Assembly: GCA_028707415.1 (NCBI GenBank)
Contig: JAQWBC010000008.1
Location: forward strand, 1-15,341
Direction: 5' to 3'
Origin: Candidatus Izemoplasmatales bacterium
Lineage (GTDB): Bacteria > Bacillota_I > Bacilli_A > Izemoplasmatales > Hujiaoplasmataceae
Length of the DNA: 15,341 nucleotides
Part shown: positions 1-6,484 of the stretch, piece after piece
Numbering within the stretch: position 1 is the stretch's first letter
Layout of the letters: each line of letters starts with the position of its first letter
Notes under the pieces: generated by a model
What the model was told of the DNA's origin: nothing
Database searches by the model: none
What the model saw: only the letters and a program-made list of their open reading frames with translations
Position numbers and translations under genes: made by a program

Positions 1-657
1 AGCCCGAGGATTATCCCATGAACGGAAAACCGCTTTTACGGCTTCAATCAATTGAACTTTCGGGTCCTGAGGAAAATCAACTTTTTTAATTTCTTTGTAT
101 TTTGCTTTGTAGGATTCTACAATCGCCTTGAGATCTATCGCATCAAGTTCAGTATCTTGTTTAACGTTTTTCTCGCTTTTTTTAGCGGACAAAATATCTT
201 CAAAGTTACTTTTGGCAACATCCATAACTACATCTGAAAACATTTGAATGAACCGACGGTATGAATCGTAAGCAAATCGAGGATTATTCGTCAATTTTGC
301 TAAACCTTCAACGGCTATGTCATTTAAACCGAGGTTAAGAATCGTATCCATCATTCCTGGCATGGAAACCCGAGCGCCGGAACGGACAGATACTAAGAAA
401 GGATTTACATTATCCCCAAAAGTTTTTCCAACTATTTTTTCCGTTTCGTGTAATGCCTTATAAATTTGATCTAGTATATCGGGAGCAATCATTTTCCCGT
501 CTTGATAGTAACGAGTACAAGCTTCGGTCGATACCGAAAAACCTTGAGGAACTGGCATGCCTAAATTGTACATTTCACACAAATTAGCTCCTTTTCCTCC
601 GAGGAGATTTCGCATTTCGGCTGATCCTTCTTTAAAAAGATAAACGTATTTTCCCAT
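1..657 (-). CDS. ppdK: Pyruvate, phosphate dikinase, N-terminal part (cut by window edge)
   Basis: This is the first 219 residues of pyruvate, phosphate dikinase, which interconverts pyruvate, ATP and phosphate with phosphoenolpyruvate, AMP and diphosphate in the cytosol. The frame is open from the ATG at 657 to base 1, so the gene continues beyond the left edge (full-length enzymes are about 870-890 residues). The visible part is the N-terminal ATP-grasp nucleotide-binding region. It has the GGKGANL motif at residues 20-26, whose Lys22 corresponds to the ATP-binding lysine of the family, and the VSVRSGA...MPGMMDT motif with Arg92. The start is supported by an AGAAAGGA ribosome binding site about 7 bases upstream and by a sigma-A promoter at 696-724. 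The phosphohistidine and PEP/pyruvate domains lie outside the window. The family call is very secure. The direction of the reaction in this organism cannot be read from the sequence. Confidence 0.96.
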   Translation of the reverse strand, partial: MGKYVYLFKEGSAEMRNLLGGKGANLCEMYNLGMPVPQGFSVSTEACTRYYQDGKMIAPDILDQIYKALHETEKIVGKTFGDNVNPFLVSVRSGARVSMPGMMDTILNLGLNDIAVEGLAKLTNNPRFAYDSYRRFIQMFSDVVMDVAKSNFEDILSAKKSEKNVKQDTELDAIDLKAIVESYKAKYKEIKKVDFPQDPKVQLIEAVKAVFRSWDNPRA

Positions 658-695
658 ATTTAAATCCTTTCTAATTCCCATTTTAACCTGTGAAA

Positions 696-724
696 ATTAT
701 ATCATCTATCGAATAAAAAGACAA
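696..724 (-). promoter_or_regulatory. Sigma-A promoter of ppdK
   Basis: Read on the minus strand, a -35 TTGTCT (724-719) is followed by a 17-base spacer and a perfect -10 TATAAT (701-696). Transcription would start near 689 and give a leader of about 30 bases before the ppdK ATG at 657. Confidence 0.8.
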
Positions 725-733
725 ATGAAATAA

Positions 734-747
734 ATGGTTTTAACCAT
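734..747. repeat. Short perfect inverted repeat upstream of the ppdK promoter
   Basis: ATGGTT-TT-AACCAT is a 6-base inverted repeat with a 2-base centre. It lies 9 bases upstream of the ppdK -35 element and directly after the U-tract of the permease terminator. It could be a small operator. It could equally be chance in AT-rich sequence. Confidence 0.4.
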
Positions 748-770
748 AAAAAAACCGGTTTTTATACCGG
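748..770 (-). terminator. Intrinsic terminator of the ABC exporter operon
   Basis: On the minus strand CCGGT (770-766), a loop of ATAAAA and ACCGG (759-755) form a 5-bp stem followed by seven Ts (754-748). The 5' arm lies in the last codons of the permease and its stop codon lies in the loop. This separates the exporter operon from the downstream ppdK promoter. Confidence 0.75.
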
Positions 771-2375
771 AAATTTTATGAAAAGGTTTTCTGTCACTTT
801 TGTAATCCACCAAAAACCGCCTACCGCAAGAATTACATTGATGATTGCGATTAAAATCAGACTGATTTCCATGGGAATTAATTGGGAAAAGCCATAATAA
901 ATAAAAGCATCCATCGCAACAATCAAAAATCCTGAGAAAAGGGCAAGAAAGGCAGCGAGACTTTGTTTAACGACTTCGGTTTCGTTCATATAATCAAATT
1001 TTGGCAAATACAGATTGATTATCGTTCCAATCACTGAGGTGAGTGTCGCGAGCGACGCAGCAACTATCATCATGATTACCATCAATAAAAAATTGATATT
1101 AAATGCGAGAGCAAAAAAACTGATTGAAATTAGAGTGATTGGTACAATCAACAGGATATTAAATATCAATTTGGAACGAACGATTGTGGCTGGTAAAATG
1201 GGCATGCTTCGCAAAATCCAAAAATTTTTTCCTTCAAGGGAAATAGTAATCGCAGACGTATAAACTGTCGAAATACAAAATCCTATAAAAATTAATAACA
1301 ATAGCTCAACAGGCATTCCAATGGCAATCATTGACTCTAAAAAGTCATTTAAATAATCCGAAAAAAACAAAGAAGCAATTCCCGCGATAAACACCATTAA
1401 CATCCCAATTCCAGAATTTAGCGCGTAAATGGGAACATTGATAAACTTGCGAAATTCTTTGGTAATCAGAGTCTTATAGATTCCTTTTTGAACATAGATA
1501 ACGCGCTTGTTATTAGTTGCTGTACGAGTTACCATTGTCATCGAGTTCGTCTTCACAATCATTTTACTCAGCAAAAGAATAAATAAAGCAAACGGAACAA
1601 TACTAGTAATCATGAATAATCCAAATGACAATAAATTAGTTTGATGAACAGCTTTAGCAAACCACATCATGGGTAAATAAATGGTTCCCATGCTTTCAAT
1701 CAAGTCAACTTGTCCTAAGAACATATTTGTTTGTCCAGAGAAACTAAAGGAGAACGAAAACACCATAAATATTAAAAATACCAGAAACATCATGAGGATA
1801 TTTACTAAATTGCTTCTACGAAATAAAGAAGCTAACCGGGCGATTTGCATGGAAACGAATGAACAAATGACAACTGGAATCAAAGGGATAAAGAAGAATG
1901 CTAAGATTAAATAAATTATATTTAAAAATCCCGGAGTCGCATACCATATATAAGCAAAGATAATCGGTGATACCATCAGTAATATCGACAGATACATATT
2001 GATCATCATAATCAATAATTTGACAATCACGATTTGCTTAGAAGTAAAAGGCATTGGGGCAATTATGTCATAATCCTTGCAATGAAAAAGACTTCCGTTG
2101 GCCCGGAATAAGGAAAACATAATGGCCAGCATCGTTGCGTAGAAAAACACAAACATTAACAAAATTTCCAGAGCATTACTTTGGTATAGAATACTACCAA
2201 GTTCCATGAACATATACCCAAATGATACTAAAAATGCGGTTAAGCCGTAAAGAATAGCTATAATAATCACAATTGTCGTTTTCTTTGATTTTGAAGCACT
2301 AGATCCTAAAAGGCGCTTTAAATTAAAGTTTTCATGCAATGATACATTTAACAGGGCTTTGAGCGGGCTCATCAT
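762..2375 (-). CDS. ABC exporter permease, large membrane subunit
   Basis: This is a 537-residue polytopic membrane protein with about a dozen hydrophobic segments (for example around residues 33-58, 68-90, 115-150 and 160-180, and several more in the C-terminal half). It has a short charged cytoplasmic N-terminus. The LFHCKDYDIIAPMPFT stretch near residues 96-111 resembles the 'KD-D-L--LP' motif I associate with large Bacillota exporter permeases (ABC_tran_2/ABC_export type); that link is from memory. Its ATG overlaps the stop of the upstream ATPase gene in an ATGA arrangement (2375-2372), which implies translational coupling and one complex. The substrate cannot be inferred. The permease is fully intact although its partner ATPase gene is frameshifted, which argues that the transporter is, or was until recently, functional. 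No separate ribosome binding site is needed because of the overlap. Confidence 0.8.
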   Translation of the reverse strand: MMSPLKALLNVSLHENFNLKRLLGSSASKSKKTTIVIIIAILYGLTAFLVSFGYMFMELGSILYQSNALEILLMFVFFYATMLAIMFSLFRANGSLFHCKDYDIIAPMPFTSKQIVIVKLLIMMINMYLSILLMVSPIIFAYIWYATPGFLNIIYLILAFFFIPLIPVVICSFVSMQIARLASLFRRSNLVNILMMFLVFLIFMVFSFSFSFSGQTNMFLGQVDLIESMGTIYLPMMWFAKAVHQTNLLSFGLFMITSIVPFALFILLLSKMIVKTNSMTMVTRTATNNKRVIYVQKGIYKTLITKEFRKFINVPIYALNSGIGMLMVFIAGIASLFFSDYLNDFLESMIAIGMPVELLLLIFIGFCISTVYTSAITISLEGKNFWILRSMPILPATIVRSKLIFNILLIVPITLISISFFALAFNINFLLMVIMMIVAASLATLTSVIGTIINLYLPKFDYMNETEVVKQSLAAFLALFSGFLIVAMDAFIYYGFSQLIPMEISLILIAIINVILAVGGFWWITKVTENLFIKFPV

Positions 2376-3078
2376 TCATTCAACTCGATAAAGATATTTT
2401 CCAAGGATTCATCCTTGGTGATGTCGGATGTGAATCCTGAGGCAATCAACTTACCCTGTTTTATGATTGCGATTTTATTGCAAAGCTTTTCAGCAACTTC
2501 CAAAATATGAGTCGAGAAAAAAATTAGTGCACCTTTTTGACACATTTCATGAAACACTTCTTTTAAAAGATAACTTGCCTTCGGATCGAGTCCCACAAAA
2601 GGTTCATCTAAAATAATTACTTTTGGATCATGAATCAGTGCTCCAATCAAGACGATTTTCTGCTTCATTCCGTGGGAATAAGAACCGATTGGATTGTTAA
2701 GAACACTGGAAATCTCGAACATTGTTGCATATTTCTCAATGTCTTGTTGGCGTTTAACAAGTTCAATTTGAAATACATCAGCGATGAAATTTAGGTATTG
2801 GATTCCAGTCAATGATTCATATATATCGGGATTATCTGGAATATAAGCAAGTGTTTTTTTGCCCCCAAAGGATCAGACTTGATGGAATGACCATCAATCT
2901 GAATCTCACCTTCCTCGAAATCTAAAATCCCGGCAATTGATCGTAATAATGTTGTTTTTCCTGCTCCGTTATGGCCAATAAAGCCATAGATGTCACCGGC
3001 GTCAATTTCCAGTGAAATATTGTCACACGCTTTCTTTTTTTTATCGTAACTCTTGGAAAAATTAGTAATCTTTAGCAT
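2372..3078 (-). pseudogene. ABC transporter ATP-binding protein interrupted by a -1 frameshift
   Basis: The gene encodes the ATPase that would energise the permease immediately downstream. Joined across one frameshift it gives about 235 residues, a normal length. The 5' part has Walker A GHNGAGKTT (residues 35-43). The 3' part has the signature YSHGMKQK, Walker B VIILDEPFVGLD and the STH switch histidine. The frames meet at seven As on the coding strand (complement of T 2854-2860). The upstream frame reads Ala-Lys-Lys then runs to a stop at 2811-2809. After a one-base backward shift the protein continues TLAYIPDNPDIYESLTG, typical of this family. The ATG at 3078 is preferred over one at 3117 because the extended -10 at 3123-3131 puts the transcript start near 3116. 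The shift could be a deletion, a homopolymer sequencing error, or productive slippage; the sequence alone cannot decide. Confidence 0.82.
2854..2860 (-). other. Candidate slippery site A-AAA-AAA in the ABC ATPase gene
   Basis: In the upstream reading frame the coding strand reads GCA AAA AAA CAC, so the heptamer A AAA AAA is in the X XXY YYZ phase needed for -1 ribosomal frameshifting. A -1 shift exactly here restores the conserved ABC ATPase frame. A run of five Gs lies directly 5' of the site (complement of C 2862-2866), closer than usual for a Shine-Dalgarno-like stimulator. Confidence 0.4.
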
Positions 3079-3122
3079 ATTTTTCGCCCCCATACTTACT
3101 TGTAAATGAAAAACCATTTAAT

Positions 3123-3131
3123 ATTATAACA
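3123..3131 (-). promoter_or_regulatory. Extended -10 promoter of the ABC exporter operon
   Basis: The minus strand carries TGTTATAAT (3131-3123), a TGn-extended perfect -10. No good -35 lies 16-18 bases upstream, as is common for extended -10 promoters. The expected start near 3116 would leave the ATG at 3117 outside the transcript and favours the ATG at 3078. Confidence 0.6.
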
Positions 3132-3199
3132 CGATAAAAACGATTGATTTAATAATGATGAATGGATTTTTAAAAAAAACAAAAAACATTATAAAAATG

Positions 3200-3228
3200 T
3201 TGCAATTTATTTGGCCTTTGGGTATAAT
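3200..3228 (+). promoter_or_regulatory. Promoter of the tRNA-Thr gene
   Basis: TTGCAA (3200-3205), a 17-base spacer and TATAAT (3223-3228) lie just upstream of the tRNA. The expected start near 3235 leaves only a few bases of 5' leader to be removed by RNase P. Confidence 0.85.
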
Positions 3229-3241
3229 AGATAACGCTGAA

Positions 3242-3315
3242 GCTCCTATAGTTTAGTGGCAAAACGCAGCAATGGTAATGCTGAAATTCTAGTTCGATTC
3301 TAGGTAGGAGCACCA
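3242..3315 (+). tRNA. tRNA-Thr (anticodon GGU)
   Basis: The 74-base cloverleaf folds cleanly. Acceptor GCTCCTA (3242-3248) pairs with TAGGAGC (3305-3311). The D arm is GTTT/AAAC with loop AGTGGCA. The anticodon arm CAGCA/TGCTG (3267-3271, 3279-3283) has loop ATGGTAA and anticodon GGT at 3274-3276. The T arm TCTAG/CTAGG has loop TTCGATT and one G-U pair. The discriminator is A and CCA is encoded (3313-3315). The anticodon reads the ACC/ACU threonine codons. The variable loop is only 4 bases. The gene stands alone, with its own promoter and terminator, on the strand opposite to its neighbours. Confidence 0.93.
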
Positions 3316-3327
3316 GATTGACAAGAT

Positions 3328-3353
3328 AACACTGTGAAAACAGTGTTTTTTTT
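3328..3353 (+). terminator. Intrinsic terminator of the tRNA gene
   Basis: AACACTGT (3328-3335), loop GAAA and ACAGTGTT (3340-3347) form an 8-bp stem that runs into a T-rich tract. On the opposite strand the same hairpin is not followed by Ts, so it is not an obvious terminator for glgC, which converges from the right and has no clear terminator of its own. Confidence 0.85.
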
Positions 3354-3402
3354 GTGCTTTTTTATTTATATAAAAGACTGATACCAATATTAATCTTCTT
3401 GT

Positions 3403-4644
3403 CTATCTGATTGTTGAACCCGAGGGAACAATGTTATCGGATACATTAGCTAAGTCAGCGGTAGAGAATATCCGACAATTCCGCCCAATAATCATATTTT
3501 CAGGTACATGAAGACTTTTGCCTAACACGGTAATTCCACTCGAAAGCAAATCGGGATTTTCTGTATTTGGGGTCATATCATCACCGAATCCGACCATGGC
3601 GTTTTTGCCGATTATTGTATGTTTGTCGATTATGCAGTTTTCGACAATCGCTCCGGACATAACTTCGACATCATTCAGAAACACACAGTTCGATACTCTT
3701 GCGAGTGGGTGAATTATCACTCCCGGCGATAATACGCTTCTTTCCACCGTTCCAGCGACAATTGAGCCGTTGGACAAGAGAGCTTGACGAATCAGCGCTT
3801 TTGAGCCGATTTTTACAGCAGGCATATCTTCAGATTTAGTATAGATTTTCCATTTTGGATCATACATATCCAAAGGGATTTTATCAACTGTTTCAATCAG
3901 TTCTAAATTTGCAGATAGATAAGAATCATATGTTCCAACGTCTTTCCAGTAATCATAAAATTTGAAGGCGGAAACATAATTATTTTTAATCATTGCTGGA
4001 ATGATATGTGAACCGAAATCTAGGTCGGGGATTGTGTTTTCTCGTAATTTTTCTAATAAAATTTCGGTATTAAAAATATAGATTCCCATCGAAGCCATAT
4101 TCGATTTTGGTTCCTTGGGTTTTTCAATAAAATGGTAGACACGATCATTATTGTCGGCTTCAAGAATTCCGAATCGTGATGCCTCACGGATATCGACAAT
4201 TTTGGAAGCAATTGTTAAATCAGCTCCTAAAGCAATATGATGAGCCAACATTTTCGAATAATCCATTTTATAAATATGATCACCCGAAAGAATTAAAACG
4301 TACTTGGGGTGGCAATTTTCAATAAAATTAATGTTTTTTCGAACGGCATCAGCCGTTCCAGCATACCATTCACTGTGTGGTTGTAATAATGTCACCTTTG
4401 AATCGCGACGATCCAAATCCCATGGTTTGCCAGACCCAATATGATCATTGAGCGAGTATGGTAGATATTGTGTTAAAATAGCGATATTGAAGATTCCGGA
4501 ATTGGAACAATTCGATAATGTGAAATCGATTATTCGAAACTTCCCGGCAAACGGAACACTTGGTTTAACCCGTTTTTCCGACAAAATGTCAAGACGAGAA
4601 CCTCTGCCACCAGCCAAAATCAAAGCTAATACTTCCATACTCAT
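3403..4644 (-). CDS. glgC: Glucose-1-phosphate adenylyltransferase (ADP-glucose synthase)
   Basis: GlgC makes ADP-glucose from ATP and glucose 1-phosphate, the committed step of bacterial glycogen synthesis. The 413-residue protein begins with the nucleotidyltransferase motif LILAGGRGSRL (about residues 8-18), followed by KRVKPSVPFAGKFRIIDFTL, GTADAVRKN, the GDHIYKMDY substrate loop and the EKPKEP motif. The C-terminal third holds left-handed beta-helix repeats. A GlgD paralogue would usually lack several of these, so GlgC is favoured. The chosen ATG at 4644 overlaps the last base of the glgA stop codon (TGATG), with GAAAGGG just upstream. A second ATG at 4638 is also possible. The overlap implies coupled translation with glgA. 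No glgB, glgP or glgD is present in the window. Confidence 0.95.
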   Translation of the reverse strand: MSMEVLALILAGGRGSRLDILSEKRVKPSVPFAGKFRIIDFTLSNCSNSGIFNIAILTQYLPYSLNDHIGSGKPWDLDRRDSKVTLLQPHSEWYAGTADAVRKNINFIENCHPKYVLILSGDHIYKMDYSKMLAHHIALGADLTIASKIVDIREASRFGILEADNNDRVYHFIEKPKEPKSNMASMGIYIFNTEILLEKLRENTIPDLDFGSHIIPAMIKNNYVSAFKFYDYWKDVGTYDSYLSANLELIETVDKIPLDMYDPKWKIYTKSEDMPAVKIGSKALIRQALLSNGSIVAGTVERSVLSPGVIIHPLARVSNCVFLNDVEVMSGAIVENCIIDKHTIIGKNAMVGFGDDMTPNTENPDLLSSGITVLGKSLHVPENMIIGRNCRIFSTADLANVSDNIVPSGSTIR

Positions 4645-6071
4645 CACCCTTTCAATAATCTCTGATACTGTTTCCGATATAACTTTGCTGATCGCGGCCA
4701 ACTAAAATCAACGTTCATCGCATTTTGAATGATTTGGGTCCACAATTTGGGATCACTTTTATGTATACAAAGTGCTTTTTGAACCACTTCTTTTAAATCT
4801 TGGTGATGATAACGATTAAAATTAAAGCCATATCCAGTTTTTTGAATTTCGTTAAATGGAACAATGGTGTCTGCCAAACCACCTGTTTCTCGGACCACAG
4901 GAATCGTTCCATATCGTAAAGCGATTAATTGCCCGAGTCCGCACGGCTCAAATTTTGAAGGCATTAAGAATAGATCAGCTGCGGCATAAATCAAATGTGC
5001 CAGCCGATTATCAAAACCAATATATACTCGGACTTTTTCAGGATACTTCGAAACTAAGTTTTGGAAAAATTCCACGTACTCTGCATCACCGTCGCCAAGA
5101 ACAATGAAAATGCATTCATTGGCTTCTAATATTTCTTCAATCATCAAACAAATCAAGTCCAAGCCTTTTTGGTTAACCAATCGTGAGATAATCGCAATCA
5201 TTGGCAGATGCGTATCAAAATTGGCGTTTAGACGCCGATAAAGCATAATTTTATTACTGCTTTTTCCCGTCTCGACTGACGAACTATTGTAATTTTCCGC
5301 TAACAAATAATCGGTTGAAGGATTATACTCACTATCACTTATTCCGTTGATGATTCCAATTAGCGATGCTGTTCGTTGTTTTAAAAGTTGTTGGAGGCCA
5401 TGACCAAACGCATCGGTCATGATTTCTTTAGCATAAGTTTCTGAAACAGTAGTGATGAGGTCGGCGCAGACAATTCCGGCTTTAAGGAAATTGATGAAGC
5501 CTTCAAATTCAAAGCGACTGTCATAGTTAATATTGAAATAATGATAATCGTTAATCGAAAAAACACCTTGATATGCTAAGTTATGAATTGTAAGTACGGT
5601 TTTAATATTTTGATATTCGGGATACTTTATATTTATTAATAAGGGAATCATTGCTGTATGCCAATCATTGACATGAATGACATCGGGACGAAAATCAAGG
5701 TACTTTAATGATTCCATGACAGCTTTTTGAAAATAGGCAAATCGTTCAGAATCATCGCCATAGTTATATACATTGTCGCGGTCACCAAACGAATAGAGAT
5801 TATCGATAAAATAATAGTAAATTGATCCGAGTTTTAGCGTTTGCAAGCCTACATAAATCGTTTTTTTATCTCCGAGTTCAATCCAAAATTCTTTGATAAT
5901 CGTCATTCTTTTTTTGTATTTTTCGGGGATTATTTTATATTTAGGAATAATGACACGAACTTCGCAATTTCGCAACCGTTTTAGTGCTTGTGGCAAAGAA
6001 CCGATAACGTCGGCTAAACCACCAATTTTGACAAACGGGCTACATTCAGCTGCCACAAAAAGCACATTCAT
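4644..6071 (-). CDS. glgA: Glycogen synthase (ADP-glucose type)
   Basis: GlgA transfers glucose from ADP-glucose to the non-reducing end of a growing alpha-1,4-glucan. It is a GT5-family GT-B enzyme. The 475-residue protein has the N-terminal signature MNVLFVAAECSPFVKIGGLA, with the ADP-glucose-binding Lys15 in KxGGL. The HNLAYQG motif lies in the N-terminal domain. The C-terminal catalytic region has FEPCGLGQL (Glu near residue 375), followed by RETGGLADT. The length is normal for the family. The ATG is preceded by a strong AAAGGAGG site in the 21-base gap after the TSCPD gene. With glgC directly downstream, the two enzymes make and then use ADP-glucose from one transcript. Confidence 0.97.
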   Translation of the reverse strand: MNVLFVAAECSPFVKIGGLADVIGSLPQALKRLRNCEVRVIIPKYKIIPEKYKKRMTIIKEFWIELGDKKTIYVGLQTLKLGSIYYYFIDNLYSFGDRDNVYNYGDDSERFAYFQKAVMESLKYLDFRPDVIHVNDWHTAMIPLLINIKYPEYQNIKTVLTIHNLAYQGVFSINDYHYFNINYDSRFEFEGFINFLKAGIVCADLITTVSETYAKEIMTDAFGHGLQQLLKQRTASLIGIINGISDSEYNPSTDYLLAENYNSSSVETGKSSNKIMLYRRLNANFDTHLPMIAIISRLVNQKGLDLICLMIEEILEANECIFIVLGDGDAEYVEFFQNLVSKYPEKVRVYIGFDNRLAHLIYAAADLFLMPSKFEPCGLGQLIALRYGTIPVVRETGGLADTIVPFNEIQKTGYGFNFNRYHHQDLKEVVQKALCIHKSDPKLWTQIIQNAMNVDFSWPRSAKLYRKQYQRLLKG

Positions 6072-6092
6072 TGATTGTTCCTCCTTTTATAT

Positions 6093-6344
6093 TTACTCGA
6101 TATTCTCGATAATAGCGATTGCCAATTGATCAGCACAACTAGTTGAATTTGAACCACAATGATTGCCTTTAAGAATTGAGGCAATAGACAAGGCATCATG
6201 GTTTTCTATTAATTTTGAAATTGCCAAAAGGTTGCCACTGCAACCCCCCGTAAAATGACAATTGGTAATCTGAAGAGTATCAGTTAAATCAAAATCAATT
6301 TGCACCGAGCAAACGTTTTTTGTTAGGAAGGTAATATGCTTCAT
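6093..6344 (-). CDS. TSCPD-domain small protein (TIGR03905-like)
   Basis: This 83-residue, cysteine-rich protein is probably cytosolic. It shows the layout of the small TSCPD family: VCS near residue 12, FTGGCSGNL at 31-39, and CG followed by TSCADQLA at 63-74. Cysteines at 12, 29, 35, 63 and 70 could bind a metal, but that is inference; the family's function is not established to my knowledge. The eponymous TSCPD motif reads TSCAD here, with Ala in place of Pro. The start ATG has AGAAAGGA upstream. It is the first gene of the operon: it lies behind a strong promoter (6406-6434) and 21 bases before glgA. An association with glycogen synthesis is suggested only by gene order. Confidence 0.82.
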   Translation of the reverse strand: MKHITFLTKNVCSVQIDFDLTDTLQITNCHFTGGCSGNLLAISKLIENHDALSIASILKGNHCGSNSTSCADQLAIAIIENIE

Positions 6345-6405
6345 CGAGTATCCTTTCTCGTGTGAATATTAATATGTTGTTCATCCCACTGCTATTTTCC
6401 GCCTT

Positions 6406-6434
6406 ATTATAACAAAAATAAAATGCTTTTACAA
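6406..6434 (-). promoter_or_regulatory. Promoter of the TSCPD-glgA-glgC operon
   Basis: The minus strand has TTGTAA (6434-6429), a 17-base spacer and a perfect TATAAT (6411-6406). The expected start near 6399 gives a leader of about 55 bases before the ATG at 6344. I saw no clear operator or riboswitch in that leader. Confidence 0.82.
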
Positions 6435-6456
6435 CGATATCAGTAAGAATCATAAG

Positions 6457-6484
6457 AAAAAAAAGAACACTAAGATTAGTGTTC
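6457..6484 (-). terminator. Intrinsic terminator of the nucleoside kinase gene
   Basis: On the minus strand GAACACTA (6484-6477) and TAGTGTTC (6472-6465) form an 8-bp stem with a 4-base loop, followed by eight Ts (6464-6457). It overlaps the stop codon and last codons of the kinase and precedes the glycogen operon promoter. Confidence 0.88.

Noticed and set aside
52..237. Short plus-strand open frame of 61 codons
   Set aside because: It lies wholly within the minus-strand ppdK frame, which has clear family motifs; it is an antisense shadow.
2372..2812. Separate downstream ABC ATPase half starting at TTG 2812
   Set aside because: The TTG encodes a Leu in the conserved ESLTG stretch, no ribosome binding site precedes it, and the protein would lack Walker A. 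It is the 3' part of the frameshifted gene.
3316..3402. tRNA terminator hairpin as a bidirectional terminator for glgC
   Set aside because: On the minus strand the hairpin is followed by ATCTTG with no T-tract, so it does not qualify as an intrinsic terminator for glgC.
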